A stretch of 64,000 nt of DNA from Lepas anatifera (taxonomy: Eukaryota; Arthropoda; Thecostraca; Lepadidae), in contig JAOTON010002243.1 of the NCBI GenBank assembly GCA_034440635.1, positions 1,582,501-1,646,500 on the forward strand. The letters run 5' to 3'. A program made the translations under genes and the position numbers. The notes beneath the pieces are model-generated. The model was not told where the DNA came from. It was given only the letters and a program-made list of their open reading frames with translations, and did not search any database. Shown here piece by piece: positions 52,601 to 64,000 of this stretch (position 1 is its first letter; each line of letters opens with the position of its first letter).

Positions 52601-55600
52601 GCTTCCAGGCCACGTGCTAAAGTAGGTAATTCAACGCGGAAGGAGACACCATCAGTCCATAGCCTCCCGGGAGCGGGTGATCATTTCACCTCCAAGAGCT
52701 GCCACTGAAGCGGGTCTGAGCTGGGGCCATATTTCCCAGGGGGTGAGACATTTGTCATCCAAACAGCGCCTCAGGGAGCTGGCCGTGCAGCGGAACGACG
52801 CATGGCTCTGCGGCTGCAGCTCGGCTGCCCAAGCCTTCACCCATGCCCACCATCTCATCTCGTGATTCACAGCATCTGAGGACACCTCACTCTCCCTCGC
52901 CACCACTCACCCCTCCTCCGTCTGCTCTTTACCGTTATGTTTTTCCGCATGATCTACCATCTCATTATACCACGATGCACCAGGTATAAAAATGTTGGCA
53001 GTTAGCCCCGTAATAAGCAGCATGAGCATTACAGAGTCACTTGAGAGGCTGTTAGTGTAAGGGGCTTGATCTTCAAGCGACCACCTTAATGGGAATGTGG
53101 CACCTTTATAACGTGATTTTAACTGAGATAGCCAAGTTGTAAAGCATGCCGGAAAACCCGGTACTCAATATATCATGTGCCTTGAAACACAAAATGTCCG
53201 TGGAGAAAAGCTAAAAACCTACCTGAAATGTACCTGAAATGTACCTGAAATGTACCCCAAATCTACCCCAGCCAGGCGGCCAGTTGTCAGCTGTTGGTGT
53301 GACGATGCGCTGATGTCACGGTGAGTAATCAGCCGATTGAAGCCCTTGAAACCTTTTGAATATGGCAGTAGTTGCCAGATCATGATGTCATCCACCGGCA
53401 GGGCTCTACTTTTCACTCTAGAGGAGCATTTTGAAAATCAAAATATTGAGTTCATTGTAAATATTTCAGAGAAATCATGGACGTTTCATGATTTTCGGAT
53501 AAAAATACCCCATAATTACACTACATTCCCGGATTCGACCAAGGTGCCACATTCCCTAAGACCTCCCAAGCCAACCTATTGCAACCCGCAGGAGTCTCAG
53601 CAGATTGACCGGCTGAGCGAACCTGGGACAGCGTTCTGATACCACGCGCACAAAGAACATATGTATGTATGTACATACGTCGATGCGCTTTTCTGAGCTC
53701 TGCCTATTCACACACTACACACTGCATTGGTCTGCACGGTAGGTCGGTAACGGCAGCTTCCGGCTTCATCTTCGACGTCTGTCATGAGTCATCTTTAGTA
53801 CGCTCCGGACACAATCGCAATACCGAATTGGCGTTAGAAAGTGATGTGCTCGCACAAGCTCGTACGCACGGATGAGATCAGCATACGCCGCTCGAAATGG
53901 CATTCTAGCCTTATACGTTAGAGGTAAAGAGCGGGTTGGCAACTGTCCCCCGGAGCTGACACCGGATTCATCGAGAAGAGTCCGCCACCCCAGATCCGTC
54001 CCCAACTCCGCTCCGACAGCCAGCTGCGAGCCGGTAGCGTCCAGCCCGGACACCGACAACAGCTGATGAGGGTAGCTGAACCTCGCGGTTACGGACATCC
54101 TCGCGTTACATCAGCTTCCGGCTCTCAGATCCGTTCTCCAACATAGGCGGATCCAGCGGGGGCATAGGAGGCACCTCCTCCTCCCGATCGCCCCTTGGCG
54201 CCTCCTGAAATGGTCAATAGGATTCGACGCCCATTCGATAGGCTTTACCACCTCAAAGTGGCGCACCTCCCCCCGGTGTCCCTGACACAGCACTGGTTGA
54301 TGCGCGTTGGGGGCGAATGTCCCCGATCCCTTTTGAACGGCATCTTGCGATGCAGCGCTCCTGGTCTCAATGTGCATAACAAGGGGTGTCACCACCGGGG
54401 CCCTGCGGAGCCACCCAGTCCCCCACTCGCCAAAACGGGGGACCACTGCACCCATTTGTGGCTCTCCAATCAGTTTCCAAACAATTATTGCGCTGAAATA
54501 TGTAAAAATGCCGAATTTATTAACCTTGTTTCATCTTCAAGTAGCTGCTGCCGCTTCGGCTTAACACCTGTGACACAAATTTCACACCACCTTCACAAAA
54601 GGAAAAGAACGCAAATTCAGACAAAAGTTCCCATCACCGCGTCTGCCCCCACCCCTACACCGCACTACAAGACTTGGCGGGCTGGCCGTAGTGCCGGGAG
54701 GCAGCAGTTCTGCTGAGTTCGGTTGAGGGTCGGGATTGTCCGGTTCCGCCGAGCCGCCTGGTGCTGGCCGGCTGTTGCGGCCGCCCCGCGGCGACACCAC
54801 GGGGCGGTGCCGCCGCTGTCTCCCCAGCCCGGCTGCGGCAACAAACACCCCGCACTAGCTTGCAAACACGGCACGCCTCCGCCCGCCAGCGCGCGACCGC
54901 AGTCACCTGCCACGGTGACGTCACGCCGCCGCAGGGGGCGCGGCGTACTCAGCGACAGCCCAGCGTCCCAGTCACGGGCCGGCGAATCAAGCACAGAGCA
55001 GCGAGAACAGCTCTCACTGCCAGACCACGCACAGTGGGCGCTTTTCAGCTCAAGCGCGAACAAAATAGAGTTTTGCCCTATGAACGTAAAACAAGCCAGT
55101 CGACTCCCAATTCCCCTGGCTTCTGAATCCAAACATTTGTTAAGCTCTGACACAGGCTTAACCGTCAACAAAGCCGTGAACACACACTTGTGAGTCGCTC
55201 AGCTTCCCGACGCTGATAGAGCGTTCGTGCGGTGCAGGTTCAGCGGGGCTTAACATGTTTTGAAAACAGGTTGTTGAGCAGTAACGTAATTTTCCATTTG
55301 GTTTGGGATGCCGGGGAAGTGCAGGGGCAAAACAAGGGTTCAACACTATTTTGTAGGCGCTGGTTTGACGCACTGCAGCCGCCATCAGAGCTGGGTGGGG
55401 ACGGCAGCTGCTGGAGCGGCCGACGCTGGCTAAGTAGACCTGGTAGCGGCTGCGAGTGGCGGAACACCCGGACCCCGAGTTCGGTCACCGGCACTGTCCT
55501 CGGGGCTGCTGGTGCCGTTCGACCAGGTGGGGACGGCCGATGCCGAGCGATGGGACAGACAGACGCGCAGGTGTGCCACCACAGCAGGCCCTGCAGTCTG

Positions 55601-55864
55601 TACACTTCTGCGCGGCAGTCCGTGGTGAGGCCAGGTGGAGGGGAAATCAAACACGACCTCCGCACTCTCACAGCTACAATGTAATTACAGTGTAATGGCC
55701 AAGTTCGAATGTTTCCTATCCATAAAAGGGTCAGGGGAGACCTCTGCACGGACGCAGTCAGCAGCCCGTCACTGAGCATGTCATGGTGACCGGAACGGGG
55801 CGCCATAATATTAATTTAAATAGTAATTATATATCTCGTACATAATAGTTAATTTATTGATTTT
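49687..55864. other. No gene recognised; GC-rich block at 54.7-55.0 kb
   Basis: It holds mixed sequence and many short frames. 50450-50710 is C/G-rich, and 54650-55010 is CpG-rich with a TGACGTCACG element near 54916, which could be a promoter region but has no attached gene that I can recognise. The minus frame 52906-52652 (84 residues, MRWWAWVKAWAAELQPQ) has unusual tryptophan content and I do not recognise it. GGCGGATCCAGCGGGGG near 54147 resembles a hAT-type end without a partner. 53217-53250 has GTACCTGAAAT repeated three times. Confidence 0.35.
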
Positions 55865-56023
55865 TGGGGCTTATCGACGCACCAACTGCCTTCCAACTCT
55901 TTCCCTGTTGGAAGGGTTTCTCGGGAGCCAGATTGCTCGTTGCCCAGGGAACCTGCCGAGCCTTGAACCCGGGTCGGCCGCGTGGAACGCAAGCGTGCTG
56001 ACCACTACACCACCGCACTCCCT
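55865..56023 (-). mobile_element. tRNA-derived SINE
   Basis: Reading the minus strand, the head GGAGTGCGGTGGTGTAGTGG carries an A-box-like TGGTGTAGTGGTCAGC (56011-55996). A B-box-like GGGTTCAAGGC follows (55970-55960), about 30 bases away, as in tRNA genes; this is the internal RNA polymerase III promoter. The body is CCAACAGGGAAAGAGTTGGA (palindromic TTCCAAC...GTTGGAA) and GGCAGTTGGTGCGTCGATAA. The tail of the same SINE recurs at 25645-25702. The acceptor stem does not pair well, so it is a SINE rather than a tRNA gene. Confidence 0.7.
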
Positions 56024-57584
56024 CATGGAATAGAAGACATCCGTCAAGAGTGGGGGAGTGGGCCGTCGCCCAATGTCCGTCTGGCTTCGCCGCCAGATGT
56101 GAAATGCATTTGCCCACGCGTGCGTACAGGCCGGCAGCATTGTTGCCACGCTGCCCGACAACAATCCGTCAGAGCAACCAGGAAAACCGCGGGCGGCCGC
56201 CCACTGGGAACCGAAACAGAGACGGCCGCGCCAGGAAAACACGGCCGCTCCACAACGGAGCCCAGCGACGGAGATGGCAGAGGACACACGCACAGGAAAA
56301 TGGGGCGCAAGCGGGGCCTGCCCCCATCGAAAATTTCCTTATTTCGGCCAAATTGAAAAAAACATACAAACAGAAAGTTTGATGACTATCATGTGCAGAA
56401 GGTATCAAAGAGTCTAAATCCAACCATTTTTTTGGTTTCTAGACGAAAAATCTTATAGCCAGCAAGAGGTTGAAGATTCACTGGCCGCTCACGTTTTTCT
56501 CAGTGGCGACGCTTGTAGCAGAAACAGTGTAGCGCGCCCGTGCAACAGCGCCACGCCTCCAAAACTTCCAAATCAGCTCCACACTGCAAGCTGTGTGACT
56601 GCACGGTCATGCTCTGCTGCAATTTCCTGCGCCGGTCACATACCGACGACAACACACCACTTCCTGCCAAACTTGTGTAGCGAAACTTCAGGGTATCACG
56701 TTAATTGAGTCACAGTGACAGTAAGTTTTGCCGTAACTATCCCCGGTCACAGCTGACGTCAAAAGCAGCATCTGACGTCTTATCGAAATTAAAAGAAGCA
56801 TATCACTCGACATTCCGTACGGTACAGCATGAGCACAATCCTACTACGTTGTAAATGTATGACAGGGCGTTCTTCAGCCCTGTTTGCTCGATGCACCGCA
56901 GCTAACAAGGCTGTCTGATATGCAGCTTTTGGCATCTGCACAATTTATCAGCTGCCAGATATCAAACTCCACCCTGCGCTGTGTTTGCGTTTCACGATTC
57001 AGCAGCGCAGCCACCGATCGATTCTAGTGCGTCCTACTCAAAGACTGCAGCTTGTATCAATGCATATCTATGTTAATCATACAAGCGTCCCTTAGCTTCA
57101 GGCAAGGGTTCTAGTCAAGCCATATACGGTCAAGTTTTCCACTGTTGCTTTTCTTCGTTAGCTGCAAAAGAAATATTCCCAAGGTTTCCCATTGATCAAA
57201 AGTACGCTGTTACTGAAGCATTGATTATTATCCAGATAATATATTTTTCTCGTTAATTAATTAGTCCACATTTAACGATAGGACTACCCAAATATGGTTA
57301 AATTAGAACTGATAAAATATCGACATCCTTAAGTCTAGAAACTTATCTCCAATAACAAAGGACCGGAACGTCTAATGCCGCAGGCTTAGCTCCCCTTTCC
57401 TGAGTGATCTGACAGAGCCGGTCTGACGAGCTCGCCGTGCCCCGGAGGCCTCCCTGGCGTGAGATACCGGCGGCGGCGGCGCAGCCCAGAGCGATTGAGT
57501 GAGGATCGGAGGTGACAGGCGGGCGACAATCTGCCTCCGATACTGTCGCCGTATCGGCCGGGCATCGGCCGCCGCCGCCACCTC
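56024..57584. other. No gene recognised
   Basis: 56040-56350 is moderately GC-rich, and the rest is mixed or AT-rich. 57400-57600 is again CpG-rich, leading into the 30-bp array. No domain found on either strand. Confidence 0.35.
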
Positions 57585-57639
57585 GTGTCAAGGGTCGCCG
57601 CCGCACCGCCACCAGCGTCCGCTCGCCCTCCCACCGACC

Positions 57640-58552
57640 CTGTCCCCGCCACTCACCCTCCCACCGACACTGTGTCCACCACTCACCCTCCCACCGACAC
57701 TGTGTCCACTGCTCACCCTCCCACCGACACTGTGTCTACCACTCACCCTCCCATCAACACGGTGTCCGCCGCTCACCCTCCCACCGACACTGTGCTCACC
57801 CTCCCACCGACCCTGTGTCCGCCATTCACCCTCCCACCGACACTGTGTCCGCCGCTCACCCTCCCACCGACACTGTGCCCACCACTCACCCTCCCACCGA
57901 CACTGTGTCCACTGCTCACCTTCTCACTGACACTGTGTCCACCACTCACCCTCCCACCGACACTGTGTCCGCCGCTCACCTTCTCACTGACACTGTGTCC
58001 ACCACTCACCCTCCCAACGACACTGTGTCCGCCGCTCACTCTCCCACCAACACTGTGTCCGCCGCTCACCCTCCCACCGACACTGTGCCCGCTGCTCACC
58101 CTCCCACCGACCCTGTGTCCGCCACTCACCCTCCCACCGACACTGTGTCCGCCACTCACCCTCCCACCGACACTGTGTCCGCCGCTCACCTTCTCACTGA
58201 CACTGTGTCCGCCGCTCACCCTCCCACCGACCATGTGTCCGCCACTTACCCTCCCACCGACACTGTGTCCGCCGCTCACCCTCCCACCGACACTATGTCC
58301 GCCGCTCGCCCTCCCACCGACAATGTGTCCGCCACTCACGCCCCCACCGACACTGTGTCCACCACTCACCCCCCCTCTCACTGACAATGTGCCCACCACT
58401 CACTCTCCCACCGACCCTGTGTCCGCCGCTCACCCTCCCACCGACCCTGTGTCCGCTGCTCACCCTCCCACCGACACCGTGTCCGCCGCCCACCCTCCCA
58501 CCGACCCTGTGTCCGCCGCTCACCCTCCCACCGACACTGTGCCCGCACTAAA
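57640..58552. repeat. 30-bp minisatellite, about 30 copies
   Basis: The unit is CACCCTCCCACCGACACTGT then GTCCGCCGCT, with substitutions and a few units deleted by 6-12 bases (57793-57815). Because 30 is divisible by 3 and the unit lacks stops in several frames, frames of 365 and 290 residues on the plus strand (TLPPTLCPPL; HPPTDTVSAA) and 208 on the minus strand (VGGRVSGGHS) open at the same place. The Pro/Thr-rich plus frame would resemble a mucin-like repeat. However, the indels switch frame, and no signal peptide or flanking exon supports a gene. Confidence 0.9.
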
Positions 58553-60546
58553 ATTAAGGTGCACTAAGCGCGGCCAAAGTCTAGGTGGGAGGGAGTCTTT
58601 AAACTCTTTTACTGAGGCTCCGCCCTGCCCCGACACCGAAATCGGCTCTTCCCATGTGAACTCAATTGGACACAAAATATAAGTAGGATAAGATGCTTAT
58701 GGCTTACCTCCTCGAACCCTGGATACAAAATGGAGATAGTACACTGATACTTTTTCAGTAGTGCACTGCTGCAGAAGTGCTAATACACTGAGATGTGTAT
58801 TAGTGACTTAATATCAGCGCATTAGCTCCATGCCGCATCCAGTATTCGATGAGGCAGGCCATAAAACATCTTATCAACCTACAATCTTGCTCATCGGCTC
58901 AGCACTGATCACGTCTATCAACAAGAAGATATAGTTTGTTTTTCATACAAGCCCACAATTTAGGTCTTACTATCAATAGCCAGACAATGAGTGTGTGAAT
59001 ATACGAAAGGTCGCAATGTGCATGCTTTGAAGTAGTAATAAAATGCAATGTATTATAATTTTGGTATGTTATTCGGTTCCATTCTATCCAAGCTTCCGTA
59101 TTAACTCTAAAAATATACCAAAAACAATGAAAACTTTAAGTAAGCCTTTCAACGCAAAACTGCCGTAATCTCCGAAGAAATATGTTCAGACAGAACCAGG
59201 CTTCCCGCTAGTTTAGTCTGCTAGTCCAGTGATCCGCCCATTGCGGACTTTTCATATGGTAGCGGGGTGGCGGTAGCGATTTGAATGACCAAAAGTAGTG
59301 GGGAGTAGGTAACAAACTCCAAATAATTCAAAACCGGTAACAATACTCACGGCCTGTTAAAGGGAGTGTCCCAGTTTTATAGTGGGTTTTAAACTGAGTT
59401 AGCAGTTTTATAGAGCGTGTTGAGAAACCACTATTGTCATATTTTATTTCACCGAAAGCTCTCGGTATAGAATTTCCGCCAGCTTGTACAAAGCGGCCTA
59501 TTGCCTTATTTCAAACCCTGAAGGAATGACTTCCATATGGTTGCAATAATTTGATTGGCCGTAAGCCCTAGGCCTCGCCCACTTCGCTGAAAATACCATG
59601 CTAACGAGTGAACTCGCATGCAACACGCCTGTTGCCCGAAAACTTTGGACGAGTAGTCGTCCATTGCAGAGCGTCATTTGGCGGAAATGCGCCCAATGGC
59701 CGCAACACACATCACACCCTCCCTCCCCCGTACTTGCTAAAACAAGTATCAATTTTTTTCTTCAAAATCCAACTCTGAAACTGCTTCTTTACATAAGGCA
59801 TATGCACCATCTCTCCACCACCGAATGGATAAGGCTTCCATAACGCCATCTGTCGTTCAGTTTTTGCACCAGTGCTTAACAAGACCGAGAATGAACGGGC
59901 GGACCGAGAGTCCGATTGCCGTGGCAAGTGAACAAATATGATGCTTAGAGGTGGGAGTTTGGGCAATTTTGCAGGCCCGGGCCCGGGCCCGGTTGCTGCT
60001 GATTTTGAAGCCCGTCCAAGCCCGGTTTGTGGTAGAAATGGCTATCAGCCCGGGAGGCCCGGTATATGGAAAACCATAAACGACTGTATACAGTTTTTTT
60101 TTAAGCTGTCTCAAATACTATTTTAGCCAATTTTCCTGGAAAAGTTTTGGTTGCACCCAAACCATATTAAAAGGTGCATGCGGCATCAGTAGCCTCAGCT
60201 ATCTTAATAATTCAGCAGAAAATGATACTGAAAACACAGTATGAACATGCCTTGCTTATGATGCAGCTTACTTCAGTAATGACCAGCATTACCTTATAAA
60301 ACAATGGGCATTCGAGATAGGGTATGCACATGGCAGCTAAAGAATCGGGATGAATAGCCCACTCTATGCATTTCTCTGGTTGACTTTTAAAAATCATTTT
60401 ATGCTGGCCGAGCCTCAATTGGTTCCAATAATGTTTATGATAGAGGGAGAGCAGTACAGTTTTCGCTAAAACTTTTCAGATATCTGGCAGAATGGCGGTG
60501 ATGACCAAAGTCCTTCTTGTCCTGAATTGATACCTGTGAGCATTTT
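58553..60546. other. No gene recognised
   Basis: AT-rich sequence. A GGCCCGGGCCCGGGCCCGG block lies at 59971-59992, followed by further GCCCGG words to 60062. No coding evidence. Confidence 0.35.
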
Positions 60547-60750
60547 TTATTTAGTGTAAACAGCTTGGAATATAGTAAGATTGTTTGTTGGGTCGCCCGA
60601 TCTGAAGTAGGTGCCACGGCCAACAGGTCCATGCCTATCTTGATAAAGAACCATAGTTTTCCACGGTTTGCCAAACATGGTATAAAGGTTGCACCCATCT
60701 CCACCAAAGTAATCTGACACAAAACAACTCGAGTCCATCCACATTCCATC
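60547..60750 (-). CDS. Possible terminal exon of an unrecognised protein
   Basis: The minus frame of 67 codons plus TAA (60547-60549) encodes DGMWMDSSCFVSDYFGGDGC, NLYTMFGKPWKTMVLYQDRH, GPVGRGTYFRSGDPTNNLTI and FQAVYTK. The composition is protein-like: aromatic-rich, two cysteines, turns at GGDG and SGDP, and one NLT sequon. A CAG at 60753-60751 directly precedes the frame in phase 0, so it could be the last exon of a spliced, perhaps secreted, protein. The polypyrimidine tract upstream is poor. I do not recognise the family, and no other exon was found. It could also be a remnant of a transposon protein. Confidence 0.35.
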   Translation of the reverse strand, partial: DGMWMDSSCFVSDYFGGDGCNLYTMFGKPWKTMVLYQDRHGPVGRGTYFRSGDPTNNLTIFQAVYTK

Positions 60751-60753
60751 CTG

Positions 60754-62689
60754 CGGGCTTGAACACTTTTCCGTTTGTTTTGTTGTATTTTAGGGGCTTG
60801 GCTTGAGGTTTGAGCGCCGTGATTGTTCGTTTAGATCATTTATGAAATATTTTTACTAAATTTACCGATAGTAGTTTATTTGTTTAATATTTGTACTCTT
60901 AAATATATTCTAATTTGGATTTAAAATCCAAACTGTGTGTGCATTTGTTTGTTTGATAGCCCCTTTGGCGTTGTTTCTATATGACGTTTTTTTTGAATCT
61001 TTTCAGCTGTTCTGGCCCCTGATTTGGGTATCTGACTCTGGACCATCTATTTGGATATTGTTTTGTGTTCTGTGTTTTTGTTTCCGTAGTACTTTTTAGT
61101 GGGGTGGGGGGAGGTGTAGTAGGTATTTGGGGGGAGTGCTGTTTGTTAGCTTATAATAGAAATTGTATTTCTAGGGCCGGGAAGTATCTCGGATGCACAC
61201 TGATGTCAGTATATTCTGTTTTGGTGCATTTAGGTTCTTCTAGGCTGACTGCTCTCCCTGTATCCCCACGACTATTTATATTTAAGTACTTGTAAAACTG
61301 TTTTTTTGTGCCTATTCCCTGCTTTACTAGCTTTCGAGTGGATGCTGCATTTTTGGCAATGAAGAGAGATGAGCTGTGGAGGGTCCCTTTATTTGTTCTG
61401 CATCTGGTTTGGCCGTTTGACATTATGGGCTCCCTGATGTTTGTCTGTTTCACTTCCTTTTTGGGAGGACATGGAATGGCTCCTGATGGCATTTTTTTTT
61501 ACCTGAGCGAGCTTCTGAAGATGTTCTGCTGAGTGGTGTTGTTCATATGTCGACAAATGGGTTTATGCTTCCTTGAAATGGTTCTGCATATGGAGTCAAT
61601 GGCTCTTTTATTTTATTCCCTATATGACTTGAGTTTTGAGTCATTGGATATTTAGATGCGTACGCATGGATGTGTGACTGAGGATTATTATTTTTGATTA
61701 TAAATATTGATACAGATTTAAGTAACTTGCTTGTGACCCTGACATGGTAACGTGAGTTGGCTTCTGCTTTTACATTCCTGATGTATTTCTTAAGTCCATG
61801 TCCAAATTAATTGTAATGTTTTAAAGCTGCGGTGTGTAATTATGTTTGTGGAACTGGTTGTCTGAGGGTTGTTTTCTCAATTGACTTTGAAGTCCGTTCG
61901 TTGGCCCGGATGGCTGGGTGGCCCGTTTGCCGGCTTGGTGTCGGTTCGGCCTGGTCGCCCCGGCCTGGGCCGGGTTTGCGCCCCGGGCCGTAATGACGCT
62001 GGTGCTGAGAGCGGACGTCCTCAGCGGAAAATACGTTGCGGGTCCTGCGATTATTTCACCATGTATTTGAATGGCCCCTGCAAGCGACTTTTGCCATGCG
62101 GAAACGCTGTGGATGGGCCTTTACATCGAGTCTATGATCATGGTTTGGGATTTCACTGATTATTACGTGTAATTTTGATAACATCACATATTGTTAGAAA
62201 TGAGAAGATATTTCTGTCTTTAGCGTATTGAAGTGGGGAAAATTTTGTTTCCTGATTTTCAGACCTCCCATGTTCTCAAATTATTATTTTTAGAATTTCG
62301 ACAAAGTGCTCCATTCCCTTTACGGGGACCACTAAAAGAAGACTAGCTGGAGGAATGTGTCTCTCCATAAGAAAAACAAGGATAATAAATGAATGTTTCC
62401 CTTGGTGTGATTTCGTTTGCATATCTTACAAAAAATATACTTATGTCTAGGTAAAATACAAATAAGCAGTAGTTTTCTTTAAACATAATTCAATACGAAC
62501 AATGAAAACCGATTTTGGAGTAGAATGATTCTAAGCCGAAACTAGTGCCCATCCATAATTTCCATAATTTCTTGCCCGAAGACACACACCAGACAAAAAT
62601 GTACAATGCCGAAACGACAGCGATCCAGTATCTGCCTGCGTCAAAGTTCTACTGAGCTCTTTGCTAATATCGGTCTCGAGACCAGAAAA
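60754..62689. other. No gene recognised
   Basis: T-rich plus strand at 60780-61900 with short frames only. 61895-62000 is locally GC-rich (GGCCCGGATGGCTGGGTGGC; GGCCTGGGCCGGG). Nothing is supported. Confidence 0.35.
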
Positions 62690-62892
62690 AGATGCGTTTA
62701 AACATTCAGCCGTTTTTTATATAAAAAACACTCCCAACAGACACACTATTCCAAATACATGGAGCAGGATCCTCTCCACCGGATCAGATTCGACATGGAA
62801 GGCGCCTTCCCGCCGTGGGGATTGAACCCACGTTATTCCATGCTGTCCGATCTGAAGACGGGCAATGAAGCCACTAGGCCAGCCGACCCCCC
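62690..62892 (-). mobile_element. tRNA-derived SINE (second family)
   Basis: Reading the minus strand, GGTCGGCTGGCCTAGTGGCT carries an A-box-like TGGCCTAGTGG (62881-62871). The B box GGGTTCAATCC lies at 62829-62819, with spacing typical of a tRNA. It is followed by CCACGGCGGGAAGGCGCC and a non-tRNA body to about 62690 (GATCCGGTGGAGAGGATCCT; TTTTTTATATAAAAAACGG). The terminal stem does not pair as a real tRNA would, so SINE is preferred over a tRNA gene. The left boundary is approximate. Confidence 0.6.
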
Positions 62893-63404
62893 AGGTTAGT
62901 AGTCAGGAGTCTACATGGGTTCGGCAGGTTGAGGTTTTTTTCAGGCCTAAATATCATGGGTCAATGATGGTCCACGTACAAACGAATGGCATGGTGTGAC
63001 TTTTCTGCGCACTGTGGTGATCCGAGTATCATGAATCCCCATGCATGATGTGTATGCGTAATGCTGTTGAGCACTTTGCCTTGGATAATTGTACTAAAAA
63101 CCAAACACGTTATTCACGAGAGCCCATTTATCCTCACAATGTTTGCTTAAATCAAGAAATTACAAAGGAATGTCTCCCAGTAAAAGTTAAAAAATATATC
63201 AGACGAAACCCCTACCGAACTAAGTAAAACAGTTTTAGTCATGCTGATATAGTCTACTGTGCAGCGTTGTGCCTATCTTCCATAATAGTCGAACGCTTCA
63301 GGCGAGCAACGCCATCTATGATTGATTAATATAACCTTCCGTTTTGTGAACTGGAGAATAATATTATACGCCACTGAAACCGATAGGGCATGGGTTTTTC
63401 CGCC
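62893..63404. other. No gene recognised
   Basis: A 60-codon plus frame at 63045-63227 has no domain. Otherwise unassigned. Confidence 0.35.
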
Positions 63405-63415
63405 ATTTGATGAGA

Positions 63416-63628
63416 TTATGTCCTTTGACACCGAACAGTTTGTGACCGCATACCTCGCCTGGAATATAGTCCGATAATGTAGAATTCGAAAAGTGCAACT
63501 TCACGGCCGGGCGCGGCAAATATTTCGTTTTCTTTGACCCTATATTGGTAATCGCGCCTAAATGCACTAGACAGATGTGGGGACAACGTTTTGAGGTCGA
63601 AACCGGCCGCCTGTGCCACCCTGGCCAT
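63416..63628 (-). CDS. Unrecognised small open frame, possible exon
   Basis: The minus frame from the ATG at 63628 reads MARVAQAAGFDLKTLSPHLS, SAFRRDYQYRVKENEIFAAP and GREVALFEFYIIGLYSRR. It then meets AG/GTATGC (near 63455), which could be a donor. Without splicing it ends at 63416. The start has an acceptable context (AACAATGG), with TATAAAAATA about 20 bases upstream. A second minus frame, 63852-63643, rich in Lys/Arg/Thr/Gln (KKRRIDAL at the end), stops 14 bases before this ATG. I do not recognise either product. The tight spacing is unlike typical animal genes and may hint at a mobile or viral remnant, but this is speculation. Confidence 0.25.
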   Translation of the reverse strand: MARVAQAAGFDLKTLSPHLSSAFRRDYQYRVKENEIFAAPGREVALFEFYIIGLYSRRGMRSQTVRCQRT

Positions 63629-64000
63629 TGTTTTGATTATTTTTATAGTGCATCAATCCTCCTCTTTTTAAAAAATGTCGCTTGACTACGGATTGGCTGC
63701 TGTTTGTGGGCCATTGGTTGGGCGCTGGTTCGTTTTGTTGAGGATCTTTTTGCCTGTCGTCGGACGGGTGGGGCGGTTGTTTGTTTTGTTTTTGATGTGC
63801 GTTGTGTAGCGGGGATTATTGAGACAAAAATATGATACAAGATTGCTTGCAATGTATAGCAAAATGGAACGCCACTCGAAATGTCATATGTGTTGTGACA
63901 TATTGATTCCTAAGTTAAGTTTTGGCTTGTTTTTCGCATTTGACACTAGACTTATTGCTTCAATTTTGAGTTAGCACATGAACTGTTGACCTGATGTTTT

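Noticed and set aside
52652..52906. 84-residue minus frame with MRWWAWVKAWAAELQPQ
   Set aside because: Unusual composition but no family, splice or repeat support. An equally long plus frame overlaps it.
54060..54100. CTGATGAGGGTAGCTGAACC as a possible hammerhead
   Set aside because: CTGATGA is present but there is no GAAA at the right distance.
1..64000. CRISPR arrays, operons, ribosome binding sites, bacterial promoters
   Set aside because: The window is eukaryotic. The regular repeats are minisatellites with diverged units and no spacer-repeat architecture.

Overview
This window is eukaryotic. Its only cellular gene that I recognise is split into short exons with consensus splice sites across an 11 kb intron, and the rest is dominated by retroelements, TIR elements, SINEs, minisatellites and (TA)n microsatellites. 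The element mix (animal Penelope-like elements with GIY-YIG, several LINE clades, tRNA-derived SINEs) and a GAF domain of the PDE5/6/11 clade point to an invertebrate animal. An arthropod, perhaps a crustacean, is a guess rather than a demonstration.

Layout. 0-2.1 kb: GC-rich sequence, a 67-bp tandem repeat and a degenerate LINE 3' end. 2.16-6.6 kb: a large, diverged inverted-repeat (foldback-like) element whose ends carry a 60-bp minisatellite. 6.9-15.8 kb: a nest of Penelope-like elements (PLEs) from three families, a LINE fragment and seven TA-containing microsatellite tracts, including a near-perfect 6 kb palindrome (8.71-14.71 kb) built from two head-to-head copies of one PLE. 15.9-21.5 kb: a 22-bp array, another LINE tail, a partial TTAA-flanked element and long stretches with no recognised gene. 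21.5-23.9 kb: a 2.4 kb minisatellite with alternating unit types. 24.5-25.5 kb: a complete TTAA-flanked element. 26.2 and 37.4 kb: two phase-compatible minus-strand exons of a PDE11-like phosphodiesterase. 27-45 kb: tandem arrays (61, 47, 27, 45 and 72 bp), a hAT-like MITE and unassigned DNA. 45.3-49.7 kb: a Tx1/L1-like LINE remnant, then two tandem TTAA elements, one split by a second LINE with a clear 7-bp target duplication. 49.7-64 kb: mostly unassigned DNA with two tRNA-derived SINEs, a 30-bp array and one or two possible exons.

The most interesting signal is the dispersed, roughly 0.8-1.0 kb, TTAA-flanked repeat family (14.68, 24.56, 47.4, 48.66 kb, partial at 18.6 kb). Its interior is packed with the hexamer AGGTCA/TGACCT, the nuclear-receptor half-site. 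Its terminal and subterminal palindromes match between the two ends of one copy but differ from copy to copy. The second theme is (TA)n microsatellites as landing sites: PLEs of three families end at the same codons of their own reading frame, directly against (TA)n.
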